A stretch of 64,000 nt of DNA. Origin: Telopea speciosissima. Taxonomy: Eukaryota; Streptophyta; Magnoliopsida; Proteales; Proteaceae. Location of the stretch: contig NC_057919.1 of assembly GCF_018873765.1 (NCBI RefSeq), forward strand, positions 65,900,984 to 65,964,983. Reading direction: 5' to 3'. This document shows positions 11,501 through 23,927 of this stretch, piece after piece. Both the position numbers and the translations under genes were made by a program. How positions within the stretch are numbered: position 1 is the first letter of the stretch; each line of letters opens with the position of its first letter. The notes beneath the pieces were generated by a model that was given only the letters and a program-made list of their open reading frames with translations, was not told where the DNA came from and made no database searches.

Positions 11501-14500
11501 TGCACAGATATTGAAAGTACCTGTGTCTGAGCATCATCTCCTGTGACGATGTTTCCGATTGTGCGAAGAGCGGGAATAAGAACTGTTGGTGATGGATGAC
11601 TGCAGGAAAAATAAACATTAGTCAGATTAGTCATGAAATGCATCCCATGTCTAAAACCGAACAAAATCCAGCTAAAATGAAAAACATGTGCAGCAATCGT
11701 CATACATGTAGCCAAAATGTTCCAGTGATCATCAAAAGAGAGTAAATTGTTAGACAACTATAAATAGGAAAAAAAAAAGAATAAAGAAAATGCATAGGTA
11801 GCAACTTACAGGAGAAGCTCCACTAGGCGTTGACAGACACCTGCCTCAATCACAGCCTGAATTTTGTCATTCGTGCCATCAGAAAGGTATGAGAGAGCCC
11901 AACATGCATCCGTTAGAACTTCATCATCAGTTGAGTGGATAAGGTGCTGAAGTGCTGGCAAAGCAGGCTTCACCTGATACATCCCAGCAACAAAACCAAT
12001 TAAAATTTACAAATCTTAGACACAGCTAAACAATATCCCAACTACATGGGACCATCTTGATAAACAGTGTCTACCATTCCACTCTCTATGGACAATAGAA
12101 ACATGACAATTTAGTTACCTACAATACAACAACTGATAAGTTATCCAAGTAACCAAACAGAAGTTTATAGATGTGTCACCTGCTCAAATGGAGCTGGTGG
12201 CTTGCCACGGCAGAAGTTCGATAAAGTCCAAGTTGCATTTCTTAGCATGGAGAGTTTAGAATGTTCATTTAGCTGAGCCAGTAATGGCATGAGAGCACCG
12301 TGACTCAGAACAAGATCCCTACAACTTGGAGAGTCACCGGCCACATTACCCAAGGCCCATACAGCCTGTTTAAGAAACAGAAAGGTGAGTAAGAAAAAGT
12401 CCTCCACAGTCACAGCAAAGTGGTCTGTGTATGCACCTCAATTAACAAAAAGAGAAGTACAAAGCCAACCAAAATCAACCTGTTCCCGAACATCATCACT
12501 TGAAGAGCTAAGAAGTTGCACAAACTTAGGGACAGCACCCTGCTCAATTACAACTCGAGTATGCTCCGATGTCCCAGATGCAATATTGGTCAATGCCCAT
12601 GCTGCCTCAAACTACATTGAAAGCATCAAGTAGGCTTAACAATGGATTACAAGTTCTTTGCTACTCAGTACATAAAAGGAAATATACACATTATTTAAAC
12701 AAAAAAGAGAAAGCAAACTACAGTGCAGTCCATACTTGCAATTGAGGCAAATCAAGCCTTTCAAGAAATTCCACAAACCTAAGGACAACACCTGCATTGA
12801 TTACCTCCTCAATGGGAGGACTGCGTTCTGCAAAAGTAATCAATTATGTCAACTAACTCAATATTATAAACAGAGAAAATGAAAAGTCTAACAGATTTCA
12901 GTGCAAGAAAACCTGCACCTACCAATTGATAGAAGCTTCCGGAATTGAGTGGTTGCTTCCAATTGTGAAACAGGATTATCAGACCATACTCCTTGTACCA
13001 TTACAGGAAGACTTTCCAACTATTAGAGAATAAAAAGAACAAGAAGATTGCATTAGGTTATTAGTTATTTACAACAAACAGCAGTAACAGAGACTAAATG
13101 GGAAAATCAGGTTTTTGGAACATTTTCTGTAAGTAAAGATCCAGACCTGATTTTTTTTTAAATCAAGGATAGAGTATCTGAAGCAAACAAGTTAAATTCA
13201 TATTGCAATTTGTAATGACCCGACGAAGCAATTGCGAGTGAAGAATGAAGCCTGGTTTGATGTTATATGGGCTGAGCTTGTTATTTTTAGTAATGGACCA
13301 ACATACTAAGTCCTGGGGGGTCACGAATTTACTTCAGTTTTTTAAGTTGTAATTCTGAGTTATTGATGAAAGGAGGCTAGTGCTGGGTCCAGTTATGTTC
13401 AGTTTTTAGTTTAGTGTGGTTGAGATGAAATAAAATTTTGGTACATGTTTGTGTCAGCTGTGTGGTGTTTGCTCATGTGACTCTCTCTCACACCTTCCTT
13501 TACCTATTCTCTTCACTTTTTCTTCCAAGTCTTATCCAACCAAGTGACCAACCGGGATCAGTAGGATGAATCCTCCTCTCTCATTCCATCTTATTTACGG
13601 AAATATATCATGTCTTCTTTCACCACTTCAATCAAGTCATTTCAAGCCTTCCTCTCATCCTTTTAACAAATCCAACTCACCCCCTATTACTCCTTAGCAA
13701 TGCTTTCATGGGTATTCATTGCACATGGTAAAACTATCTCAATCAACTTCCTAACGTGGTCACCTATTTGTGCAAGTCATGAGTTCCTTTAGGTGCAGTC
13801 AATTATCATTCTCACGTCCCAGGCTTGCCATTCATTCATCTCAGCATCTTCAACTTAGTTACATTCATTTCTTCTATACATCATTTCATGACAAGAACAC
13901 CAATGCTTCCACATTGCTGATCCAAATCTGGTCAAAGGAGGGCAGAGGCATAAGATTGGCAGCCAGCATCCAAAACGCGTAGAAAATACAGTTAATACAG
14001 AAGCTGGGAATTCACTATTTGATTATGTGGATTGCTAGGGCATTCCGTAGAAGTGACTAATTGCAAACTAACAGTTACCATAGCTTTAAATAGAGTTAAA
14101 TAGTTAAACAGGATTCATGCAGCAAACCCAACTGATGCTTAAATGAGTCGAGTGGATTTGTTTATTACTCAACATTGGTTAATGTTTTAATAAAGAAAAT
14201 TTTATTGGAGGTTGAAGGCAAGAGTCTGCAGTCGCTCAAACTATGATCCACCTAATATTAGTATTGGAGGTGGACCCAACCGGTTTAAGCATGATTTCCT
14301 TCTTATTAGATATTATTACAGGTTCATACTATATAGATGAGGTTCCCAGGCTTTCAGGGGGAAAAAACTGTTGATGCATGAATGTTAGTATTTAAACTCT
14401 TTTACAGCTACAAATCAAGTATCACTACCAACACACAGTACTGGCATTGAAATACACTCCCATGCTCTTCCATGTCTGATCTAAGTGGTCAATTTTTAAG

Positions 14501-16597
14501 ATAAGAAAAAAGAATAACAACACAAACATGACAACTGAAACTGGGATCGGCATTGAAAAAAAAGAATCACTAAACTATGCTTTGTTGAAAACAGCCCATA
14601 GATTTCAATACACTCACTAATTAGTTTAAGCATACAAATAGATTAAAATTAACTCGTAGGCAGACCTCAGACCCTTGACAAGTGGGCCCAAGTTTTACAT
14701 CTTCCACCTCAAATAGAAAAAACAAAATTCAATTTCACTTGCATTTTTCCAATCAACAGAGAATATCTCTCTTTTTTTAATTATTGGGGGGGGGGGGGGT
14801 AAGGATTAAGAATTAAGTCAATGTTTTCAGTGATAACCCTGCAATCCAAAATTTATTATAAGGAAAGTGTTATATGAATTGAAGAAAATCCCTGTGCCAG
14901 TAGCATGTTTGTGACAAGCATCTTTGCATTAGCTGCCCAACTACAATGCTGGTAATTTCAAGTTTCTACCATAAATATTTTAACCTTTAACTATCTAAAA
15001 CTGCTGTAATGCTTGTAATTATAAGCACACTACGTTGTAACTCAGATCCTCTGCACATGGACATCGATGTACACATTGTGTTCATGCCATGAAATTGCAA
15101 AAAATATTACAACAAGGATTATGTAAATAAGATGTGATCTACTGTCATAAAACATATATGCCCCATGCCTTTAGAAGACCAAAACCCATGATTCTTTTCG
15201 CATCAAAAAAGCACGGACAGAGACAAATGCAGTGAACAGCATGTGCAGAGAATCCTAATCACACTACATCATGGTGTGATGTTTGGTTTTGATATAATCA
15301 AAGTATATCATCATCTCTCTCTCTCAAATAAGTAATTAAATCATGAATTAAACTCATTCATATATACTTATGTACAAACATAAATAGCAATACACAGTTG
15401 GCAAATGGCATACAGTTTCCCAAATCCTTAAACTTGTAAAATCTTTGAAATAAGTACCAAGTTCATGAACCAGAAAAGTTTTCCCTTCAATTGTACGAGC
15501 TTCAGAATAAAAGCACAGACATGCAAAGATACACAAAATGTATTTTGAAATCTCTAAGAAAAAGGTCCTTTCAATCAACTAAGGAGACTCATTTTTAAAT
15601 CACAGGAAAATCTAAATAAAATCAGCTGTTTGCTTATATATCCATGTGAAAATCTACCCCAAGAAGCAATTTTTATAACCAGAAACCTTGAGCATATTAT
15701 TAAATGCCCAACTAAATTGAAAATAGACAAAATTTTGTCTCCATTTCAAATTTTTTTAACCACCTTACAGTCTCTTGTCCACTCAACCCAAGGTACCTTC
15801 TAAATCAGTTTCATGCAAAATGTAATCAGTTTGTTCTATATCATCACTTAGCAAGGACATAAACTTCAACGGTGATAAACCCTTACTTCCCTGGTACGTT
15901 GAGCCTCTTTCTCTTATTGCACTTCGCAACTAAACAATCTATCCTGGTTCAGAACTCAAATAAGTGGTCCTATGTCGATATAATTGTAAGAGGAGGGAAA
16001 AAATGCAAAGTCCTGACTCAAATAAGTGGTCCTGCCGAACTTTCCTATTTACTCAGAACTATAAAATTAGCTTAAAAAAATGGTTCATCGATGCAGCTGC
16101 TGGATAAGATCACCTACGGAGCAGCATATGTACGGATTTCGTACTACTAACACATAAAATGTTCATTTCCTAACTATACAATCTCATCAATCAAACCCTA
16201 TCCCACAATACTTTGGGGGAAAAATGTAAAAAGTAAAAAAGAAGGGGAAGGGTGGCATTGAGGAACAAAAATCAACAGAAAGAAAGGCAGAACAATAAAG
16301 CATTGTGAAAAAATGGAAGGCCAGGAAGACACATTAATCGAAAATGGACAAACTAACAGAACTCTAATATTAAAATGGTACCCTTCTCTCGATCCCTTGC
16401 GCGGATTGAGAAGGTTCGATTGCTTGTTGAGATAGAAGCTGCCCTTCTCGGCGTTTCTTAAGGAGATTATCTTCTCGTTTGTTCTTTCTGATCTCGACGA
16501 GATTGTCTTCTCTTCTTCGCCGAGCTTCATCTGCATCAACGCCCGTCTTGTAAGATTTCTTGCGGACCTCTGTTCGAGAATTTGGCCGAAGAGACAT
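5532..16597 (-). CDS. IMPA: Importin subunit alpha (nuclear transport adaptor), ten exons
   Basis: Importin-alpha binds nuclear localisation signals in the cytosol and, with importin-beta, carries cargo through the nuclear pore. Exons by splice sites and phase: 16382-16597, 12923-13019, 12736-12827, 12480-12611, 12180-12365, 11810-11973, 11521-11599, 8677-8805, 6971-7098, 5532-5913. Together they give 534 aa, matching the usual plant length (about 530). Exon 1 encodes the arginine-rich IBB domain ([20 protein letters not shown], then ARRRREDN). Armadillo repeats follow, with the NLS-binding W..N signatures: [71 protein letters not shown]. The acidic tail ends SGGFNFG. ATG 16595-16597 is chosen because it begins the conserved IBB; the open frame upstream is 5' UTR. 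Intron 1 is 3.4 kb, intron 7 is 2.7 kb, and intron 9 carries a tiny RTE insertion. No defect was seen. Confidence 0.95.
6334..6384 (+). mobile_element. Very short RTE-type LINE 3' end in an importin-alpha intron
   Basis: About 50 bases match the conserved 3' end of the RTE elements in this window: GCTGACCCCATTCAGTTGGGATAAGCC-type core followed by a (TTG)n tail. The flanks read GGACTTGCATG on the left and GGACTTACATG on the right, an 11-bp target duplication with one mismatch. The fragment therefore looks like a real, severely 5'-truncated insertion. The host sequence around it is itself partly repeated (6305-6330 resembles 6485-6530). Confidence 0.6.
10281..10450. repeat. Direct tandem duplication, 2 x 85 bp, in importin-alpha intron 7
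   Basis: The 85-bp unit beginning ACTAGAAACCACACACC at 10281 is repeated head to tail from 10366, with one visible difference. Near identity implies a recent duplication. It is intronic, with no coding effect. Confidence 0.9.
14786..14799 (+). repeat. Poly-G run of 14 in importin-alpha intron 1
   Basis: An uninterrupted run of 14 G residues follows a T-rich/AATTATT stretch. Such runs are unstable and prone to sequencing error, so the exact length is uncertain. Confidence 0.8.
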
Positions 16598-17967
16598 TGT
16601 TCCAGACCTCCTCTTCACCCCCTCGCTCTCTCTGCCCTTGCGAGAACCCCTGGAGAGAGAAGAGAAGCGAAGGAACAGAGGAAAGCGTGTTGATGAGTAT
16701 TTTGAAGCCAAAGCAGAGACGCAATCATTGATGAAAGAAATGTAAGTAGGAATATAAAATCCATCTCTTCCCCCGCCCATCTTCTCCTGCCGGTTGGATC
16801 CCTCCTGTAACAGTTACACAGAGGGTGTCAAAGTGTCCGGTTTGGTCCGGTTTGGTCAGTTTTATTGATTTTAAACATATATCGGGTTAATCTGAAAACC
16901 AGGCCAATGATTGGTCGATCTATACAATCCAAACCGAATAGCTTTGGTCCGATTCGATCTCTTATCATCTATTATCAGTCCAGTATCTTTTTCATGTATA
17001 AAAAATAAAAGGGTCGATGTTCTTTGTGTCACAGCATAAGCTACACCCAAATACATAGGGGTGGCGTTTCCACCATTCAGGGGGGGATTGGATGGTCATT
17101 TCGCCCATCCCCATGTGTTTGGGCACAGCCTTAGTTCAACTTTTCTCCACTCTTTAGGGCCAACGGCCTGAAATGGTCTCATACTTTCATGGTTTGTGGT
17201 TATCATGGGCCTATCACACCGGTTCATGTGGCAAGAGGATCTTACATGGACCAGGGGTTTACTCACCCGGTCTACCCATTAAAAAAAAAATGGTTTTATT
17301 TTTAAGAAACCCATAAAAATTATGGTGGGTTTGTATGAAGGAAGATGATTAGATAGGGAAAGGTCTGGTTTGAATGTATGATGCCATCCTTAGTTCGTTA
17401 CAAGGGACCATCTTCTATCCTACCCAAAGTATAAAAATAGTACGAAATCTAAAAGAGGAACCACCGACGACCCAACCAGAGAGAGAGAAAGAGCATATAG
17501 TTAAGGAAACAGTCTGTTAACATGTCAGAATCGCATTCCTGCCGGGTTTTAAAAAATCGGTAGCGACTGAAAGTGAACCACTAACAGTGGGACAGGCCAC
17601 CATGGTATTCATACCAATACACATGATTTGTACTTTCCTATGAGATTCCAATCTGACAGTTGACATATTGATGGCCATATATGAACGAGTTTTTTTACGC
17701 TGTAATCTAGATAGGTCATTAGCTGGCCAACTTTCATATCCAACCATCCAATAGATGGATTGATCAAAGTTTTAACCACCAGGAAACGTTGTGGTGTAAA
17801 TGTTTTTTTTTTTTTTTTGGTTGAAAATTGTGGTGTAAATGTCAATCATATGTAATATAGAAAGGCACGGCTGTAATCTTATGACACATTAAACCTATGT
17901 TCTTCAAATCTCACCGTCCATTTATTCGAAGATCAGATGTCAGAGAGTGGGGCCCAACATTAAGTAC
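16598..17967. other. Importin-alpha upstream region
   Basis: This holds the 5' UTR (AG/CT-rich, about 16598-16740) and presumably the promoter of importin-alpha, then unassigned sequence with low-complexity runs (A-run near 17281, T-run at about 17803-17818). The two copies of GTGGTGTAAATGT on either side of the T-run suggest a small old insertion. No gene is recognised. Confidence 0.45.
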
Positions 17968-18740
17968 AATCAACAACAATAATAACAAGCTCAGCCTTAT
18001 CCCAACTTAATGGGGTTGAGTACAGGATCCAAAACAAAATAGAATAGGGATCACTAAGGTGTAACCAAAAAAAGGAGGTGGGGAGAAAAGAGGAATGATA
18101 AAGGAGAAGGGAAATGCAAAATAGAGAATGGCAAATGAAATATGGAAAATAAAAAGAAAGAAAAAAGAAACAATGGAAAATAAAATATGAAAGTAAAAGA
18201 AAAGAGGAACAGTCAACAAATCAAGAGAATCTCAGTAAAATGAGGTCTGGTAAATAGATCTTTGGTGTCTAATAGGTTCTATCGGAAGTTATACTTAGTA
18301 CAAGACCTATGCTATACAACTTCTCTTATGATCATTTTAGATTTGCCTTTAGTTTTTTTAGTTCTTTCAATTAGAATTGTATCACTCTTCCTTACTGGGG
18401 TGTCCCTAAGCCACCGTTGAATATGGTCATTCCACCTCAAACGATTCTTTCAAAGTTTGTAATTGATCAGAACAACTCATAGGTTAGCTCTAATACGTTT
18501 GTTCCTTATTTTATCCTTCCTAATTTTTTCGCATATTTATCTTAACATCTTCATTTTTGCCACACATAATTTATCAAATTGACATTTTTTAACTATCCAA
18601 TATTATACCCCATACATTATAGTTGGTCATACAATAGTTCCATTGTCGGTCACACAGTACTTCGGATCTATATCACCTTATTTATTTATGATTGACACCA
18701 GATGCCTAAAGTAATCACTATCTCCCTTTCCCCAACATTA
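17968..18740 (-). mobile_element. RTE-clade LINE, 3' fragment
   Basis: Reading on the minus strand, the element ends in a (TTG/TTA)n tail at about 17968-17985 preceded by the conserved block complementary to CAGCCTTATCCCAACTTAAT. The segment around 18340-18480 parallels the copy at 50700-50900, where the C-terminal part of the RTE polyprotein can be read, but here the frame is decayed. Copies end in a trinucleotide tail rather than poly(A), as is typical of plant RTE elements. The upstream limit near 18740 is approximate. Confidence 0.7.
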
Positions 18741-19352
18741 AAATGACTAAGGTGATGAAGTGATTATGGTGACGAGGATAAAGGGGAATGTTAATTGCAC
18801 GCGACAGTCGACACCGCAGGAACGCTCCCACTGTTATCACACCACTCTAGTATGGTGGGATCCACACGTTTCACCTCCGACCAAAATTGTGACGAATGGC
18901 AGTTTCTGCAATTTTATACACACTGCCTCGGTACCCTGCTATGAACTAACGACTCCAGAGTCAGAGACCGGAACAGAGTCGGCATTAAAGAATGTTCTTT
19001 GTCTTTGTGGTCCTAAACAACGACATCTTCTCTTCAGTTGGTCTTTAATTTCTCCTGCTAGCTTTACATTTTACGAAGAATTCCACAAGTCGCTCTCAGT
19101 CACCGGTCACCACTCCAGTACGCCATGGATTGAGCTCCTCTCCAGGGAGGTCATTGCCATTTGCTTCCTCGAACGAAATCCATTCCAGGGTATTTGTCCT
19201 TCACTCTCCGCCGATTACCAGATTTCTTATTACGATTTCGATCAGATCTGGCTTTCTGGCAGAGTTCTATATAACTAGATCTGGAAAATGCTCGTCAATT
19301 TGTAGATTGTTTCTCTTTAAAATAACCTGCACAGTGGTTTTCTTCTGCAGAA
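18741..19352 (+). promoter_or_regulatory. Upstream region and probable spliced 5' UTR of the RWA gene remnant
   Basis: The ATG of the RWA-like gene follows an acceptor (TTCTTCTGCAG, ending at 19350). A plausible 5' UTR donor, CCAG|GTATTT, lies near 19188. This suggests the promoter and first non-coding exon survive upstream. The open frame 18760-19278 spans this area but shows no known domain and is not called. Confidence 0.4.
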
Positions 19353-20784
19353 ATGGCGATCGCAGGACCTGTAACTCCTGGTCAGGTATGAGAATTCTAA
19401 GATGAATTGAGTGTTTTCGAAGTCATTTTAGCTGCGTTACATAAACTTGCTATATTTGTTGAAGACATTTGAATTATTAACAATGCTTTCTGTGTGGCTT
19501 AGCTTCAGAATTCGGGCATTTATTCAAAAGGTCTAGTTTCAGTTTCGTGGTTCCATCATTGTTTCAGTTACATGGATGGTTATCTTTTAGCGCCGTGATT
19601 CTTGTCCATGCATTGATGTATAGAACTAAGAAAAGGAGAAAAGAAGAGTAGCTGATTGTTATTAAGGGACATCATTTTGGATATTCTTTAATTTCTCAGT
19701 CTCTTCTTATAATATGTTGAAGAAGATGCTGAAGGTATTTGGCATTTTAATATGGCTGGTAGATGGTGGCTGTCATTATGCTTTAAGCTGTATTAGATTT
19801 GAGAACGGCCATGTTGTCTTTCTTTCCCAACAATAACTTGCCTCTGAACTTCATACTCAATCTATTTATTCATTGCAGGTTTCATTTTTCCTTGGGACCG
19901 TCCCAATATTTGTGGCATGGATTTACTCGAAGCTACTGGAATACAGGAAAAATTAAATTTCTTCCAAAGTGTGAGTTACATGTAATCCCTATTGAGGTTA
20001 ATTTACCCATACCAAACTTCTGAAATTGGTCCTTGATTTGTATTTAGAAGTGCAGTGGACCAAAGTAAGAGACTTTTTTACTTTAATTTTTCATACACCT
20101 TGCTGGGTGTTTACCCTGAATTCAGTTGACTTCTGGTTTTAACTTGTCGTCCTGTACTCTATTGATTAACTCTTCACATTTTTGCACTTTCTTCAAAATT
20201 TTCCCAATGAAGAAATTGAGCTAGAATGGAGAGATGTAACACTTGAAAATTCCGTCTACTCTTTTATATCAGAGACAAAAACTGGATGGCAGATAATTCT
20301 CATTTTGTGTTATTCATTAATTACTTGAAGCCTCATTTTCTTTTTGTTTTTGTTTTTTTTTTTTTCCTTTTTTAATTAGTTGTTATGAGTGCAAATGCCA
20401 TAGTTCATTCACTACATGACTAGGTCATTTATGTTAGAACTTCTGTTGGTATCACATACTTAATGTTTTTGTTCTCTGACAAACTTCCCATATATCAAGT
20501 TTTTGTCCATATGCATTTCACTTTGTTAGCAAGGTACAGTTCCAGATAACATGATAAGTGGCACTTGTTGCTACCATATTAACATACTATGTCAAGGTAC
20601 AGATGGTAATCAAATGCATGAGTATCAAAGATTCAAATGGATATTATGTGTATGTGTGTAACCTAGTTAATCATGCACCAAGGGTGTGATCTGTGCAGTA
20701 GTTCAGTTTTGAGATTATATTTTCGATATCTCAAACAAAATCTGTAATTTTCTTTTTTTTTTGAAACTTACAAATTACGACATT

Positions 20785-21008
20785 TTTCAGGAACAACCAT
20801 CATGATGCATTTACATTGTTACATTCTAATTTTTCAATAACAACCATTATGATGCATTTACATTGTTGCATTCCCTTTTACCGGAACAACCATCATGATG
20901 CATTCACACTCCAGACTCAGGTTGCTCTAAGTCCCATGTTCCCAAATTCCAGAAACAACCATCATGATGCATTTACATTCCAGACTCAGGTTGCTCCAAG
21001 TCCTATAA
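20785..21008 (+). repeat. Four-copy short tandem array (AACAACCATCATGATGCAT)
   Basis: The motif AACAACCATCATGATGCAT recurs at about 20792, 20839, 20884 and 20953, at 45-70 bp spacing. The last two copies share a longer tail (CCAGACTCAGGTTGCTC). It sits where the RWA gene has lost its middle. Confidence 0.8.
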
Positions 21009-21413
21009 GATTCACATGCTTGATGTAGAGGGGATCGGCTTTTATATCGCTCGTAGGTGTGTAGGTTACTTTAATTTCACCTTTTCTACTATATCTCATA
21101 TATAGTGGTACTGCATTTCTACATGTTTTCCCTTTGAGTTGTGTGTGCCACTATGTATCAAGCTTATTGCCGCTTGATTAACGCAAAACATTTCCACTAG
21201 TCTGTTTACTAGATCCAACCCAAGATCCATTAAGAATCGTACGGCGTTGGTGATTGATGGCGCTGGTCATCTCCATACCCAACTGAAGCTCTCAAGCCCT
21301 AGTCATTGCAGTTAAACTCCATCAAATCAGTGGTCTCCCTGTTACAAAATTGGTCTGAAATAGTTTTTGAACGGAGGGCCGGGATTGGATTGAAGATGCA
21401 TGACACCCGTAAC

Positions 21414-21416
<3 letters not shown>

Positions 21417-21446
<30 letters not shown>
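21417..21446 (+). repeat. (TC)15 microsatellite
   Basis: An uninterrupted TC dinucleotide run of about 30 bases lies within the gap of the RWA remnant. Confidence 0.9.
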
Positions 21447-21450
<4 letters not shown>

Positions 21451-23028
21451 CAAAACCATGAACATCAGAAATGTTGATGATAGCAGGAATTGGTCGAATC
21501 AGCCAATCCGGCTCTAGATCAGATCGCCTGATCCAAAAGAAGCTGTGGAGAATCAGTCGTAATCGGGATCAGGTGACGTCAATTCCAATTTGAATCGGGC
21601 AATTCATCCGATCCAATTCGGATTCCTCAATCCATGGAAGATTGAGATAAGTCGAACTTCTTCCACTTCATCAATTGGTTGGCATGAACCAATAATGCAT
21701 GCCAAATCAGAATGTACTTGAGCATGGCATGCTTAAACACTTTGTTTTATCTGCATTGCCTAGCATATTCTTTCTTCATCTTCTATGCTTTTAGATCTCT
21801 AAACCATTAGATGTGCTAAATTTACTTGCCTAGATCATTTGGATACTCTTCTCTGAAGAAAGTTTCTGCGAATTCTTCTAAGCATTTATTTGTTCTTCTT
21901 CTTCCGGTTTTGAGATTGGTTGGGGGTTACAAAAACAATTAAACATAACAAGTCATGCACAGTATGCAAATATGCAAGAAATGGATTTATACTTATTCTT
22001 ATTTTTTAAGCTTTTTTCTGGTCAAACCCTGAAACTTTGTCCCCTACTTATCTGACCATATACATAGACGTCCTTTTTTATATTTTTTCTTTAATGTAAT
22101 CTGGTGAGATTGTAGGGGCTTTGAGTTAATGTTGCCACACTTTATCCAAGGGCTTATTTATTATATTTTACCCAAGTATTATTTTTGCTGAGCCTATATA
22201 ATGATGTAGGTTACAGGCTTATAGCAACCCAAATCCTTAAAAACCAAAGTATCCCTTATTACATGAGTGACACTTCCACTCAGGGCTTGATCGCTACATG
22301 TGGATCATTAAAATGATATATGCTTAATATCACCCCACCATAAGTTTTTGCAGTTAGATTTCTGTTTCCATATTTAGTTTGGTTTCTTGCTTGGAAATGT
22401 TTTCTCCTTCTTGTTTAGGTCTTATATGATTTTGTTATCCACGAATGGTAGCTTTAGTATGTCATACTTTATTTGTTCATGTCTTATATGATTTTGATGT
22501 GTTTCTTGTGGATTTGCCATGTATCTTAACTACCAGCATATTAAAGTGTGTTCACCATACATGATACATCTATCATGATTGACTTTTACCAATACACACC
22601 TCGATACCAATAATCAATTCTTGTGTCCCTGAATGTCATATTATGCCCCCAATGTGTACAGTGGATTTAATTGGATGGATGAATCATAAAATAAAAAGGT
22701 GATAATTTCATGGAAAAACCTTTGAAGTAGATATCTAATGGACAATGTATTCTTTTTTTGTCTGGGGACATTTTTATGGTGGGGCTCCTTAAATGCTGTC
22801 TTTCTTTTTGTCCCTCATTTGTATGCTAACAATATGATGGAATGTCAAACTCATCCCTTCCATGATTTCTTGATTTCTTGGCAGAGGTTATCAATTTTCA
22901 GGGATTGAACTGTTGCATTTCTAATGAACTTGTGCAGATCAGGCATGCCAGATGGACAGCCTCACTGGTTACTGTCTCTTATCCCAAACTATCCCTTGCT
23001 GAACTTCATGCTTACTACGTCTATATAT

Positions 23029-23195
23029 ATTAAAGGACATACCTAGTGCATGAGGCTCCCACCACTGCGGGGTTTAGGGAGGGTCATAATGTACGCAGCT
23101 TTGCCGCTTCTTCGTGGAGAGACCGTTTCCTGACTTGAACCCACGACCACTAGATCGCAATAAAGCAACCTTACTTTTGCGCCGAGGCCTGCCCT
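23029..23195 (-). mobile_element. Au-like tRNA-derived SINE
   Basis: On the minus strand the sequence starts GAGGGCAGGCCTCGGCGCAA, carries a pol III B-box-like GTGGGTTCAAGTC, then the conserved Au SINE body (complement of GAGGGTCATAATGTACGCAG). It aligns along its whole length with the copy at 25652-25823. It abuts the end of a surviving RWA exon. I found no clean target duplication. Confidence 0.75.
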
Positions 23196-23655
23196 CTTTA
23201 CATCCATATACATTGTAGTATGTAAAATGTTACATTAATCGAAATTGTGAAATGGAGGGAGTAGAAATAAATCAGGAATCATTTAGTCTACCTTGTTGGT
23301 TGCAGATCTCGTGTAGACACTTTGAACTGACAAACACACTGAAGACAGCATTTATGCCAAGTAAAGAAAACAAGCTCTTGATGTACAACTTGATCACAGT
23401 TGCAGTGGTTGCAAGTGCCTTGTACTCATTTTTTGTTTTGCCACAAGCACCTTGAATACTGGTAAGAATTTTTAGTAAATCAATGACAAGAAAGTGGCTT
23501 GACCTCGATCTTATGCATGTAGGCAACTACTTGGCTCTGTTGAGGTTCATCCATGAGAGGCCCAAAGATGTCCCACTTTGAAGTTCAACACCTTTCCTGA
23601 AGTCTCTGATGAATGACAGTTTGGAACACAACAACCTCAGGTTGACAAAGACTTA

Positions 23656-23927
23656 GGCCCCGTTTGTTTAGAGGGGAAGGTCGGGTGGGATTGTTGGGAA
23701 GATGGGACCCACATGTTGGTGGGGTTTTATTAATGTGGAAATGCTGAGGTAAAGTTATTTTGAAGTGCCACATCAGCAGATAAAGAAATCAATGATGTTC
23801 CCATAGCTTTTGCAAGTTCACCACCCCAGGATAATCAAACAAGATTGGGGTGGAGTTTTGGAGTGCCACATCAACATTTTTCCACCCCAAATCTCCTCAC
23901 CTAAGACCCCTGTAAACAAAAGGGGCC
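23656..23927. mobile_element. Tourist-like (PIF/Harbinger) MITE
   Basis: A 272-bp element with imperfect terminal inverted repeats: left GGCCCCGTTTGTTTAGAGGG, right end complementary to GGCCCCTTTTGTTTACAGGG. It is flanked by TTA on both sides (23653-23655 and 23928-23930), the 3-bp duplication typical of PIF/Harbinger. It has no coding capacity, as expected for a MITE. Confidence 0.82.

Larger units (their letters stand above)
19353..23455 (+). pseudogene. RWA (reduced wall acetylation, CAS1-like) gene missing its middle
   Basis: RWA proteins are multi-membrane Golgi proteins of about 540 aa needed for O-acetylation of cell-wall polysaccharides. Four pieces match the family from memory. Exon 1 (19353-19385) encodes MAIAGPVTPGQ. 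Exon 2 (19879-19956) encodes [20 protein letters not shown], then EYRKN and a stop. A late exon (from 22938) encodes [20 protein letters not shown], then [11 protein letters not shown]. The last exon (23306-23455) encodes ISCRHFELTNTLKTAFMPSK and ends VLPQAP. Roughly 430 central residues, including the catalytic and most membrane segments, are absent. Between 19957 and 22937 I find only repeats and AT-rich sequence. The late exon has no GT donor where one is expected, and an Au-like SINE begins right there. I read this as an internally deleted, dead copy. An undetected highly diverged centre is possible but unlikely. Confidence 0.8.

Noticed and set aside
13214-13480. Sequence starting TGTAATGACCCGACG in importin-alpha intron 1, like a Gypsy LTR start
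   Set aside because: No matching second LTR, primer site or target duplication was found.
16598-16780. In-frame N-terminal extension of importin-alpha (MGGGRDGFY...)
   Set aside because: The conserved IBB domain starts at the later Met; the extension is purine/pyrimidine-rich UTR-like sequence with no family counterpart.
18760-19278. A 172-aa plus-strand open frame upstream of the RWA remnant
   Set aside because: No family resemblance; it overlaps the probable 5' UTR and a splice donor of the RWA gene, and composition is not protein-like.
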